Positions 51,932-60,466 of a stretch of DNA of 64,000 nt are shown piece after piece (the first letter of the stretch is position 1; each line of letters opens with the position of its first letter). Position numbers and translations under genes: made by a program. Below the pieces are notes generated by a model, which was not told the origin of the DNA, made no database searches, and worked only from the letters and a program-made list of their open reading frames with translations. This DNA comes from Balneolaceae bacterium. GTDB lineage: Bacteria > Bacteroidota > Rhodothermia > Balneolales > Balneolaceae. The stretch covers positions 16,319-80,318 of the forward strand of contig JAFIFB010000017.1 in the NCBI GenBank assembly GCA_020832285.1. The letters run 5' to 3'.

Positions 51932-53859
51932 AAGGCTTGTCCTATACTGAAGTGAATTCCGAAGCGATTCATTCGCGATCCAAACTCCTGCCCATTGTAA
52001 ATGAGAAGATCTTCATCCGTTGGGTTCAGTTTGTAGGCGATATCAACCCTTACTGGCCCGATTGGGGACTGGTATCGCAATCCGCCTCCTGCTCCAAACT
52101 GTACGGGACGTTCATCCAGTGAACGGATGTCCCGCCAAACCTGTCCGCCGTCAATAAAAGCGGCCATGCCGACATTGGGTATAATTCCGCTCATATCCTG
52201 TCTCAGCTCCATGTTGAAAGCTAAGGCCGCTCTTCCCCCGATTGGTACGAAGTTATTGAACCTTCCGTCATCGGAAAAAGATGGCACACTTGGCCCCAGG
52301 GTTTGCCTTGCCCAGCCTCGAACCGAGTTGGTTCCTCCCGAAAAGAAACGGATATTGGCCGGCAGGTCAATATCCCTGGCATTTAATATGGCTCCTGTGT
52401 TGACCCTTTTGGCAAGAGTTGTGGTTCCGGTAATAGGTGTAAACCTCCGTACATCAAGATTAATTTTCTGAAATGAATAAGTAGCTTCGCCAAAAGTACC
52501 GGAAAACTCTGCTGAAGGCTGGATGACCCATCCCCTCGGATCACGGCCGAAACCCTCACTATAGTAACCAGAAAATGTAAACGAGGAAACCTGATAGTTC
52601 AAAACGGTATCGGGCAGTTCAACCCCATGGTCGCGAGAGAGCTCTTCATTGAAAGAAAACTCGTATGAAAATGTGGCTGTCTGGTTCCGCCTGACCTGGT
52701 AGATCAGGCTGCTGTTAAAACCTCCCTGTAAGAGCTCATAGGCAGGCTCCAGGCGATGAACGCCAAATAGCGAGGCTACATTACTGCTTCGAGAATTAAA
52801 GACATAAGGAATCAAATAATCTGTTCCTGCACGCTGTTCAATGAATGATGCCCGAATATTGGCCCCAAACCGGTGCCCTGTACCCGAAATGTTGCGATGC
52901 TGCCAGGCCACCTGACCTCGAACTACTTCTTCGCGGCCCACACCCACTGCCGCCTCTACAGTTCGTTTGGAATACTCTCTGACACGGATCAGTGCCGTAA
53001 GTGTAGAATCGCGCTCCTGTTCGGGAAGTGTGATGGTTGCGAACCGAAACAGATGGTGGTTAAAAATACTTCGCTGAGCGGTCTGCATCTGGCTTCGGCT
53101 GTACACATCTCCCTCATTGATGTCTGTCTGCCTGATGAGCACCCGCTCTGGTACTGAGAGATCGCCCTCGATCTGAAATTCTGTAAAGTAGGTTTTTGAA
53201 TTTGGTGTGAGATGGATTCTTACATCCACCTCGTTGGTGGCCGGGTCTCTGTCATATTCCACCGACACGTCCGGCCAGGCATATCCAAGATTTTCAAGTG
53301 TTTCGCGGAAGAGTCCTTCCACATCGGGTTGGCGGATTAACTGGTGAATTCTTCCAGTTCTATAGTCGTGCCGATTGGTTGCGCGGATAAAATCCCTGGC
53401 TTCCCGGATCTCCTGTTTGGTTTGTTCGTCGGCATCAATAATAATTTCAGAAGATACGATAGGTGAGGGAGATCCCTCCCGGATGAAAAACGTTACATCT
53501 TTTTTCCATTCTCTTCTGCGGTCTTCCACCTCAAAATGAACGTCAACATCGGGAAATCCGCGACGTTGATAAAATCGTTCCAGGCGAACTTCATCGCGCC
53601 GCAACTCTGTTTCACTGAACGGGTAATCACTTACCCTTCTGAACATTTTTTGGAAAATCCGCGGCTGTGAAGTTGCAATAACCTGGCTGAGAACCATACC
53701 CCGAAACTCTTCATTACCTTCTATGTTTACATTCCAGACAACCGGGTCGCGCTCGGTATCATCCATAGCAAATACGGCGGGTGTCATCGTGAATAAAATG
53801 AGAAGACCCGAAAAGAGAAACGTTCCTGTTGAGATGATATAATTTTTTTGAACTGACAA
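51928..53859 (-). CDS. tamA: Omp85-family outer membrane protein TamA
   Basis: About 643 residues from the TTG at 53859, which begins a good signal peptide (MSVQKNYII, hydrophobic core, cut after PAVFA). A GTG at 53937 would add 26 residues with another hydrophobic stretch and is less likely. POTRA domains cover roughly residues 35-290, then a 16-strand barrel with the Omp85 motifs SGGTNSVRGWA and AAFIDGGQVW and a C-terminal aromatic residue (GQAF). Coupled to tamB. Together they form the TAM complex. Confidence 0.9.
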   Translation of the reverse strand: MSVQKNYIISTGTFLFSGLLILFTMTPAVFAMDDTERDPVVWNVNIEGNEEFRGMVLSQVIATSQPRIFQKMFRRVSDYPFSETELRRDEVRLERFYQRRGFPDVDVHFEVEDRRREWKKDVTFFIREGSPSPIVSSEIIIDADEQTKQEIREARDFIRATNRHDYRTGRIHQLIRQPDVEGLFRETLENLGYAWPDVSVEYDRDPATNEVDVRIHLTPNSKTYFTEFQIEGDLSVPERVLIRQTDINEGDVYSRSQMQTAQRSIFNHHLFRFATITLPEQERDSTLTALIRVREYSKRTVEAAVGVGREEVVRGQVAWQHRNISGTGHRFGANIRASFIEQRAGTDYLIPYVFNSRSSNVASLFGVHRLEPAYELLQGGFNSSLIYQVRRNQTATFSYEFSFNEELSRDHGVELPDTVLNYQVSSFTFSGYYSEGFGRDPRGWVIQPSAEFSGTFGEATYSFQKINLDVRRFTPITGTTTLAKRVNTGAILNARDIDLPANIRFFSGGTNSVRGWARQTLGPSVPSFSDDGRFNNFVPIGGRAALAFNMELRQDMSGIIPNVGMAAFIDGGQVWRDIRSLDERPVQFGAGGGLRYQSPIGPVRVDIAYKLNPTDEDLLIYNGQEFGSRMNRFGIHFSIGQAF

Positions 53860-53962
53860 TTGAATAAACAGAACTGGAATTTTATATAAAAATAGCAATA
53901 TTGATCTAACGTTGTTTGCAAAAAGATTTTCTCTCACAAATAATATTTATCCAGTCATTTTG

Positions 53963-55240
53963 ATGAAACTTCAAAAAATCCACTTTATTCTGTTTCAGCT
54001 TGTTTTAATTATTCTTTTTGCATCATGCCGTACTACAGACCCGGAAGTTTTTACAGGTTATGCCTACGACCCTGCCGGTGTTACAGAAACCTCCGACAGG
54101 GAAATTATCCCTCAGCACAAACGAACGATCGGTTTTTTGTCAGACGGTGTGTGGATTTCAAATGAATTTCCCGGATCACGTGCTAATGATATTTACCGTA
54201 CAGATGAATTTCAGTACACAATAGAGATTCGCCCGGAGATCAGCCCGGTCAACAACAGTCCGTGGTATGGTTTTAAAATCTGGAGCAGTGATTCAGCCCG
54301 CGTTACCGTAGAACTTGCCTACCCTGAAGAGGGTCGACAGCGTTACACGCCTAAAATCAGCACCAACGGTGGTGCGGACTGGAAAACTGTTGATCCAAAA
54401 AATTACCGTTCCGGCAGCAACGGAATTCTTGAACTGGATGTCTCACAAGATACGCTCTGGGTTTCCGCTCAGGAAATCTATACTACCGAACACCTCTCTG
54501 CCTGGCTCGATTCACTTTCAGAAAAATCGTACATCAGCAAAAGTACAGCCGGATACAGTCACCAGGGCAGACCGATTTCATTGCTTAAAATTTCTGAACT
54601 TCCATCAGAACTATTAAAAGGTGTAATTATTGTTTACAACAGACAACATCCCCCTGAAATTCCCGGTTACATTGCCGGTTTAAAATTTCTTGAAACCGTT
54701 GCCGGAGACACAAAGCTTGCCAGCCGTTTCAGGGACTATTTTGAAGTATGGGCTTTTCCGATGATGAACCCCGACGGTGCGGATAACGGCCATTGGAGAA
54801 CCAATGCTGCCGGTGTAGACCTGAATCGCGACTGGAACTATTTCCGGCAGCCGGAAACAGCCGCTGTTCAAAAAACACTTCTGCCACTCAAAGAAAAACC
54901 CAACCGAAAAGTTTTTTACGCTATCGATTTTCACTCAACGGGACGCACTTTATTTTACCCGATCATCAAAGAAATTCAAACATTTCCCCTTCATTTTACT
55001 TACAGATGGGCCGATGAAATCAAAGCTGCACTGCCTGAGATTGATCTTGATATTGAACCGTTTGATGTTGTATCCCCAATTGCAAAAAACTGGACATTTA
55101 AAACTTTTGGTGCCGATGCGGTAACCTTCGAAGTTTGGGATGAAATGCCGCGGGATCAGGTTCGAAAACTTGGTGTCCGTTCTGCCGAGCTGTTTATGAA
55201 ACTGATGATTGAAGAGTATCAAAATTACATTAAAAATTAA
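53963..55240 (+). CDS. M14-family zinc carboxypeptidase lipoprotein
   Basis: 425 residues from ATG 53963, selected because it gives a signal peptide with lipobox FASC (Cys22). An N-terminal beta-sandwich (about 30-180) precedes the M14 peptidase domain. Zinc ligands are H229 and E232 (RQHPPE) and H324 (DFHSTGR); NRDW (288-291) binds the substrate C-terminus, and E390 (VTFEVWDE) is the general base. It should trim peptides or peptidoglycan fragments at the periplasmic face. Divergent from tamA with about 100 bases between. Confidence 0.88.
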   Translation: MKLQKIHFILFQLVLIILFASCRTTDPEVFTGYAYDPAGVTETSDREIIPQHKRTIGFLSDGVWISNEFPGSRANDIYRTDEFQYTIEIRPEISPVNNSPWYGFKIWSSDSARVTVELAYPEEGRQRYTPKISTNGGADWKTVDPKNYRSGSNGILELDVSQDTLWVSAQEIYTTEHLSAWLDSLSEKSYISKSTAGYSHQGRPISLLKISELPSELLKGVIIVYNRQHPPEIPGYIAGLKFLETVAGDTKLASRFRDYFEVWAFPMMNPDGADNGHWRTNAAGVDLNRDWNYFRQPETAAVQKTLLPLKEKPNRKVFYAIDFHSTGRTLFYPIIKEIQTFPLHFTYRWADEIKAALPEIDLDIEPFDVVSPIAKNWTFKTFGADAVTFEVWDEMPRDQVRKLGVRSAELFMKLMIEEYQNYIKN

Positions 55241-55327
55241 CCCGGATTTTTCACAGCAAATTTTCTAAACGAAGTGAAAGTTATTGATATATATTTCTTT
55301 ATGATCCAATTTTGGGATCTTAAAGTA

Positions 55328-55470
55328 AAACACCCTGTTTTTCTGCGATATTTTCCCCTCAGCTTCGTTGAATCTAAAATAGCTTGCTCAACGTACTCAT
55401 GTACGTTTCCGCTGCCATTTTATCTTCGCCTTGCTGAGGAAATAATCTCTTGGTGAGAATTCCGGGCTGA
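55328..55470. repeat. Dispersed intergenic repeat, full copy
   Basis: It begins AAACACCCTGTTTTTCTGCG, continues through GCTTGCTCAACGTACTCATG with the perfect palindrome AACGTAC-TCAT-GTACGTT (55390-55407), then ATTTTATCTTCGCCTTGCTG and ends TCTTGGTGAGAATTCCGGGC. The blocks are shared with 45680-45838 and 2090-2141. It fills most of the 323-base gap between the carboxypeptidase and sco genes; the rest holds nothing I can recognise. Confidence 0.85.
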
Positions 55471-55563
55471 CCCGCCGAAACTCACGTTTATTGAAAGTAT
55501 TTCATATCAGATTCACTAATTTCCTATACATTTATTCTGATTAAAAAAACCAAAATTTGATTT

Positions 55564-56154
55564 ATGTTACCATTTCAAACATTCTTGAAATCATTCCTCT
55601 TAATTTTTTTGGTATGCGCATTTGCCATCAGTTGCAGTTCACCCGGACTGGATGATTACAGCGATGTACGGTTTGAACTGACCAACCAAAATGGCGAAAC
55701 AGTAGTCTTTCCCGATGATTTTGAGGGCTCACCACTTGTGATGGGTTTCATTTATACCAACTGCCCCGATATCTGCTCATTCATTACGGTTAATGTTGGC
55801 AAAGTGTACGAAGAGATGGATAATCCCGGCGATACACAGTTTGCCCTTGTTACCTTCGATCCGGAGCGGGATACACCGGAGGTCCTGAAGCAGTATGCAG
55901 CAGCTTTTGAAATGGATAAGCCACCCTTTCAGTTTTTAACTGCTGATACGGAAACCATTTCAGCTTTCATGGAGAGGGTAAGTGTTCGAACACAAGAATC
56001 TTACTCCCGCGATTCTGAAGATGGAGATCGCATGTATTTCATCAATCACTCCGATAAAATCCTTCTTATCGATCAGCGCTCCCGCCTTATTTTTGATTAT
56101 GGCGGAAGTATGACTCCAGTGAATATCATCATCGAAGACCTCGAAAAATTATGA
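55564..56154 (+). CDS. SCO1/SenC-family copper lipoprotein
   Basis: 196 residues. Lipobox AISC (Cys24). The thioredoxin-like domain has the copper-binding CPDIC (C67, C71) and the distal His in NHSDK (H162), plus FDPERDTPEVL typical of the family. SCO proteins deliver copper or reduce the CuA site of cytochrome oxidase. The stop overlaps the PCuAC start by ATGA, so both are translated together, supporting CuA assembly. Confidence 0.93.
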   Translation: MLPFQTFLKSFLLIFLVCAFAISCSSPGLDDYSDVRFELTNQNGETVVFPDDFEGSPLVMGFIYTNCPDICSFITVNVGKVYEEMDNPGDTQFALVTFDPERDTPEVLKQYAAAFEMDKPPFQFLTADTETISAFMERVSVRTQESYSRDSEDGDRMYFINHSDKILLIDQRSRLIFDYGGSMTPVNIIIEDLEKL

Positions 56155-56624
56155 AAAAACAGATTTTGCTCACTATTCTCCTGCCTGTTATACTGTTAAT
56201 TTCATCTTGCAGCGGGGGTGAGGAACCAGCTCTAGCGGAACGGGAATTTACCTTGCCTGATGACGGTATTGAGCTGGTGGATGCATGGGCGCGTCCCGGC
56301 CGGGAAAATGGTGTATCAGCAGTATATATGCATGTATTGAACGGTTCTGCTGATACCGATACTCTAAAGGCCCTATCATCATCTGTTGCCGGACTTGTTG
56401 AACTTCACGAAACCTATGACCGTGGTGACGACATGATGGGCATGCGTGAAGCTGAAGATCCATTTTTTGCCCCCAGAAGTGTAACTGCTATGAAACCGGG
56501 TGGCTTGCATGTGATGCTGATGCAACTTAACCGGGCACTTACCGAAGGGGATGAGATAGATGTAACTCTGACCTTTGCCCGTGCTGGTGAAATTACGATA
56601 AGTGCCGTAGTTCAGTCTCCCTGA
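56151..56624 (+). CDS. PCuAC copper chaperone lipoprotein
   Basis: 157 residues. Lipobox ISSC (Cys20). The DUF461/PCuAC domain has the WARP start (AWARPG, 46-51), H86 with a Met-rich loop (MMGM, 95-98) and the H120-x-M122 pair, the H(M)x10Mx21HxM pattern. It binds Cu(I) and hands it to CuA with the SCO protein. Overlaps sco by four bases; ends 14 bases from the convergent cdaA. Confidence 0.93.
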   Translation: MKKQILLTILLPVILLISSCSGGEEPALAEREFTLPDDGIELVDAWARPGRENGVSAVYMHVLNGSADTDTLKALSSSVAGLVELHETYDRGDDMMGMREAEDPFFAPRSVTAMKPGGLHVMLMQLNRALTEGDEIDVTLTFARAGEITISAVVQSP

Positions 56625-56638
56625 CAACACACTCGGCG

Positions 56639-57454
56639 TTATTTCATCTTAAGATCAGCCTTCTCGGCACTAAAACCGGTAACTTCGCTCTCTTTTTCTT
56701 CGCCAAGAGCTTTTTCCATTTCAGATCTGAGCTTTTGAATAGAGAGGCCGCTGGAAAGAGCTCCGTTTTTTGCGATTGAAATCCGGCCAGTTTCTTCCGA
56801 TACCACAACTACAAAAACATTATTGGTTTCGCTGATTCCAACAGCCGCCCGGTGGCGGGTTCCAAACACCGCCGAGATATTGGGATTTTGCGAGATGGGA
56901 AGATAACAGCTTGCAGCCACAATACGGTCATCTTTAATGATCAACGCCCCGTCATGCAGCGGTGTATCTTTCTGAAAAATGGTTTGAATGAGCTGGGCGT
57001 TTACCCTTGCGTCCAGTTTTACTCCTACATCGACGAGATCCTGGAGAGATGAAGTCCGGGCAAAAACGATAAGCGCACCGGTTTTTGTTTGAGCCATGTT
57101 ACGCACGGCTTCAATCACTTCAGATATCATTGAGTCTGAACCGGTTCGTCCGATAAACCGGCTGAAAGATGTATTCTGACCCAGGCTGTAGAGAAGTTTT
57201 CGTATTTCAGGCTGAAAAATAATGAAAACAGCCAGAACTCCCACATCCAGCACACTTCTCAGCATAAAATTCAGCGTGGAGAAACCAAGCAAACTCACTC
57301 CCGCATTCAGTAAAATAATAAACAGAAGCCCAAGGGATGCCTGAATAGCAAAGGTTCCTCTCATCCATCTGTATAGATAGTACAGAACCAGCGCAATAAC
57401 CAGCGTTTCAAGCAGGTCTTTCAGGCCAAATTCTATGAATCCTATGGGTATCAT
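56639..57454 (-). CDS. cdaA: Diadenylate cyclase CdaA
   Basis: 271 residues. Three membrane helices in the first 80 residues, then the DAC domain with DGA (168-170) and RHR (200-202), the ATP-binding motifs for c-di-AMP synthesis. c-di-AMP controls potassium and osmolyte balance. It follows folP on the same strand, the common folP-cdaA order in Bacteroidota. The partner CdaR is not here. Confidence 0.95.
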   Translation of the reverse strand: MIPIGFIEFGLKDLLETLVIALVLYYLYRWMRGTFAIQASLGLLFIILLNAGVSLLGFSTLNFMLRSVLDVGVLAVFIIFQPEIRKLLYSLGQNTSFSRFIGRTGSDSMISEVIEAVRNMAQTKTGALIVFARTSSLQDLVDVGVKLDARVNAQLIQTIFQKDTPLHDGALIIKDDRIVAASCYLPISQNPNISAVFGTRHRAAVGISETNNVFVVVVSEETGRISIAKNGALSSGLSIQKLRSEMEKALGEEKESEVTGFSAEKADLKMK

Positions 57455-57604
57455 TTATCTGTTTAATTGTAAGTAAAAATTATTGAGTAATGTATTTTAA
57501 AAAATGCTGATGGCTGAATATGTTTTTTGTTAACAGTGAAAATTGAATACAATCCATTTTAATCTCTGCGCAAAATGCAAAATTGTTTCACAGATCAATA
57601 CCTC

Positions 57605-58465
57605 CTACTCTGTACTCTTTCTTAAAGCATTAAAAACCCGGATAGAATCTGCTGCTTCCTGAACGTCATGAACACGCAGTACAGCTGCACCCTGCATAAG
57701 ACAGTGATAATGAACTGCGAGTGTACCCGCAAGCCTGTTTTCCACCGGTCTGTTTTGAAGCAACTCACCAATCATTGATTTCCGGGATGCACCCACCATA
57801 ACCGGACAGTTGAATTTACTGAATTTTTGAAGGCTGTCAATAATTTCAAGATTGTGCTGTAAAGTTTTCCCAAACCCGATTCCAGGATCGATGATGATCG
57901 ATTTCACTCCATTTTCTTTTAATTTTTTAATGTTTTTTTCAAAAAAAGTTCCGATTTCTCCGACAGTATCCTCATACTCCGGATTTTTCTGCATGTTTTT
58001 GGGGTTGCCGATTGAGTGCATGAGTATATATCCTGCATTGTAATCTGAACATAGTCTGCCAAAACGAGGTTCTTTACGAAGTCCGCTAACATCGTTAATA
58101 ATATGAGCTCCTGCTTGCAGCGCTTTTTCGGCAACATTATATTTCGTTGTATCGATTGAAAAAATGATGTCTGGAAATTCTGAGACGGCTTGTTTTAAAA
58201 CAGGTATCACACGGCTCAATTCCACCTCTTCAGAAACAGGATCGGAGCCGGGGCGTGTCGATTCCCCGCCGATATCGATTATTAAAGCTCCTTCCTGAAC
58301 CATTTTACGCACCTGTTTGACTGCACTTTCAACTGAATTGAATATCCCTCCATCAGAAAAGGAATCGGGGGTTGTATTCAGAATTCCCATTACAACCGGG
58401 GCAGAAAAATCGATGATTTGGTCTCTTACGGATAGTTTGCCGGATCTGGTATTCCTTGTTTTCAT
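57605..58465 (-). CDS. folP: Dihydropteroate synthase
   Basis: 286 residues. It joins p-aminobenzoate to the pterin diphosphate in folate synthesis, the sulfonamide target. Motifs: MGILNTTPDSFSDGG, IDIGGESTRPGSDPVS, IINDVSG, IIDPGIGFGKT and the C-terminal RVHDVQEA. Complete, normal length. 150 bases upstream of cdaA. Confidence 0.96.
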   Translation of the reverse strand: MKTRNTRSGKLSVRDQIIDFSAPVVMGILNTTPDSFSDGGIFNSVESAVKQVRKMVQEGALIIDIGGESTRPGSDPVSEEVELSRVIPVLKQAVSEFPDIIFSIDTTKYNVAEKALQAGAHIINDVSGLRKEPRFGRLCSDYNAGYILMHSIGNPKNMQKNPEYEDTVGEIGTFFEKNIKKLKENGVKSIIIDPGIGFGKTLQHNLEIIDSLQKFSKFNCPVMVGASRKSMIGELLQNRPVENRLAGTLAVHYHCLMQGAAVLRVHDVQEAADSIRVFNALRKSTE

Positions 58466-58503
58466 TTCATGCCTGTCTGCTTCATTTTACTGAGTACACT
58501 GTC

Positions 58504-58536
58504 ACAAAATAAAAAAGCGCCCCTGAAAAGCGCTTT
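58504..58536 (-). terminator. Rho-independent terminator of the ferredoxin gene
   Basis: On the minus strand AAAGCGC, loop TTTTCAGGG, GCGCTTT, then TTTATTTTG. The arms are 58530-58536 and 58514-58520. It lies 50 bases after the ferredoxin stop and 39 bases before the folP start, separating the two transcripts. Confidence 0.85.
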
Positions 58537-58585
58537 CTTATAGTAATGGATCCTAAATCTTTGGCTTTTGAGCTGAAAAAACGGG

Positions 58586-58924
58586 TTAGTCCCAGGTTTC
58601 TTTCAAAAGGTCAAGTTTATCTTCTTTTTCGGCCCAATCATCGGCATCGGGCAGTGCGTCCTTTGTTTCGTTAATGATGTATTCATCCCACTCTTCGGCA
58701 AGGCGTTCATTCAGTTCAATATAGTGCTCCCACTTTTCGGGCACTTCATCATCAGGGAAGATTGCCTCGACCGGGCATTCAGGCACACAAGCGTCACAAT
58801 CGATGCATTCGATCGGATCGATTGTCAGAAAGTTGGGGCCTTCGCGAAAAGCATCAACAGGGCAGACAGCCGCGCAATTTGTGTATTTACAGTTTATGCA
58901 GGGTTCAGTTACTATGTATGCCAT
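58586..58924 (-). CDS. fdxA: 7Fe ferredoxin
   Basis: 112 residues. Two cluster motifs, [17 protein letters not shown] and [17 protein letters not shown], are arranged as in FdxA-type [3Fe-4S][4Fe-4S] ferredoxins, followed by a long acidic C-terminal tail ([14 protein letters not shown]). It is a small cytoplasmic low-potential electron carrier. Monocistronic with its own terminator; the partner reductase is unknown. Confidence 0.93.
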   Translation of the reverse strand: MAYIVTEPCINCKYTNCAAVCPVDAFREGPNFLTIDPIECIDCDACVPECPVEAIFPDDEVPEKWEHYIELNERLAEEWDEYIINETKDALPDADDWAEKEDKLDLLKETWD

Positions 58925-59065
58925 TTTTTGTAAAAAATATTTATTTAGATGTTAAAAACAACTTAACATTTTATTTGAAATCAAATTAAGATGCAATCCA
59001 AACTACAGATTTTCTGATGATATACAAGCTATAATTCAAAATTCATACCGGGTCATCCGATATAA

Positions 59066-60310
59066 TTATTCATTTTTCAGCAAATGCCGCAGTTTTTCCG
59101 GATCGCCATCATTGGAGGCCGGCTCAATATTCAGCAATCTTGCCATTAGTTCATAAATATGAATCGCTTCAAATGCTCCGACCTTCTCTCCTGAGATAAA
59201 ATCGGGGCCACTTGCCGCAAAAAAAGTTCTCATTTCGGCGGCATAATTATCAAAGCCATGAGTGGCTGCAAGAATCCCACGCTGTTCAAAGTTCTGCCGT
59301 GTGGTGATGGTGTAGCCTACATCTGCAATTATGATTATTTCGGGAATCCGGTAATGGTTTGAAAAATGAAAGCGCTCCGGCAAATTCTCTTTTTTGTAAA
59401 CGCGAAAGTTCCCATCTGCGACTTTTAAAGCCTCATATACCTCGTCTGTTTTACCTTCTTCCGGACGGATTAGAGAAACGGGAGTCCAATCAAGTACATC
59501 TACATCATCAAGGTTGATCAATTCTTCCAAAAAAATGAGTTTTGTTTCAGAAAGGTCTGCCATTCCATGATCAGAGAGAATAATCACATTCAATGTTTCA
59601 GACAGCTCTTTTTTTTCTATTTGATCCAGCAGGTAACCAAGCAGGCCGTCCATTTCGATCACGGCATCGTTAACTTCCGGTGAATATTTCCCATAAGAGT
59701 GTCCCCGGCTGTCCACAAAACTGAAGTAAAGCGTACTGAAATCAGCCTGAACTTCGCCTTCGGGTGAAGGATTTAACCAAGCCATTACACTGTCTATACG
59801 GGTGTGATTAGAAACGGAACCGTCGTAATCTGCCCAGCGGGTTGGCTGCACTCCATTATAGGAAGCCTCCGATCCCGGCCAAAAAAATGTTGTGGCTGTT
59901 TTTCCCTGGTTTTCTGCCGTGATCCAGATCGGTTCTCCGTGCCACCAACGCTCGTCGTTGGGCAGGTCTTGCGGACCAAATGCGAACTGGGCATCCAGTT
60001 CATAATCGTAAAAGCGATTTGAGATGATACCGTGGTTTTCCACGTAAAGCCCCGTTACGATAGAAAAATGGGTCGGGAAGGTTTTGGTAGGAAAAACCGG
60101 AATCAGGTATTCGGCCTGCACGCCATTAGTCAAAAACCGGTCGAAGTTGGGAGTTTCATTTCTTTCAATATATTCGTTCATAAAACCGTCTATCGAAATG
60201 AGAAGCAAGGGGTTTGTTGATCTGCTTTCTTCTGTCTGTGATGGCTGACAGCGGACTGAAAGCAGGCAAAAGAGTACCAGAATGTTTATAAAAAAGGTTT
60301 TGCGGATCAT
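59066..60310 (-). CDS. NPP-type alkaline phosphatase superfamily phosphodiesterase
   Basis: 414 residues with an N-terminal signal and a possible lipobox (SVRC, Cys21; Arg is unusual there). The catalytic core is of the nucleotide pyrophosphatase/phosphodiesterase group: first metal D41 (SIDGF), FPTKTFPTHFS with nucleophile Thr77, TGLYVENHG, and metal ligands in DSRGHSYG and LSDHGM. It should cleave nucleotides or phospholipid head groups in the periplasm. Monocistronic. Confidence 0.9.
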   Translation of the reverse strand: MIRKTFFINILVLFCLLSVRCQPSQTEESRSTNPLLLISIDGFMNEYIERNETPNFDRFLTNGVQAEYLIPVFPTKTFPTHFSIVTGLYVENHGIISNRFYDYELDAQFAFGPQDLPNDERWWHGEPIWITAENQGKTATTFFWPGSEASYNGVQPTRWADYDGSVSNHTRIDSVMAWLNPSPEGEVQADFSTLYFSFVDSRGHSYGKYSPEVNDAVIEMDGLLGYLLDQIEKKELSETLNVIILSDHGMADLSETKLIFLEELINLDDVDVLDWTPVSLIRPEEGKTDEVYEALKVADGNFRVYKKENLPERFHFSNHYRIPEIIIIADVGYTITTRQNFEQRGILAATHGFDNYAAEMRTFFAASGPDFISGEKVGAFEAIHIYELMARLLNIEPASNDGDPEKLRHLLKNE

Positions 60311-60399
60311 TTGTTGAATAGTATCGGGTTTTTAAACGCAATAAAAATAAAAAAAGATTGATTAATTAATCCGGGAAAGACGTTATATGCAATTACCTT

Positions 60400-60437
60400 C
60401 GAATTAAAAAAAGGCGGCTGGAAAACCAGCCGCCTTT
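60400..60437 (-). terminator. Rho-independent terminator of the TonB receptor gene
   Basis: A perfect 12-bp stem AAAGGCGGCTGG/CCAGCCGCCTTT (60426-60437 with 60410-60421) with a four-base loop, followed on the minus strand by TTTTAATTC. It lies 30 bases after the stop at 60467. Confidence 0.92.
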
Positions 60438-60466
60438 ATGAAATACAACTCTAACTGTCGAAAAGT

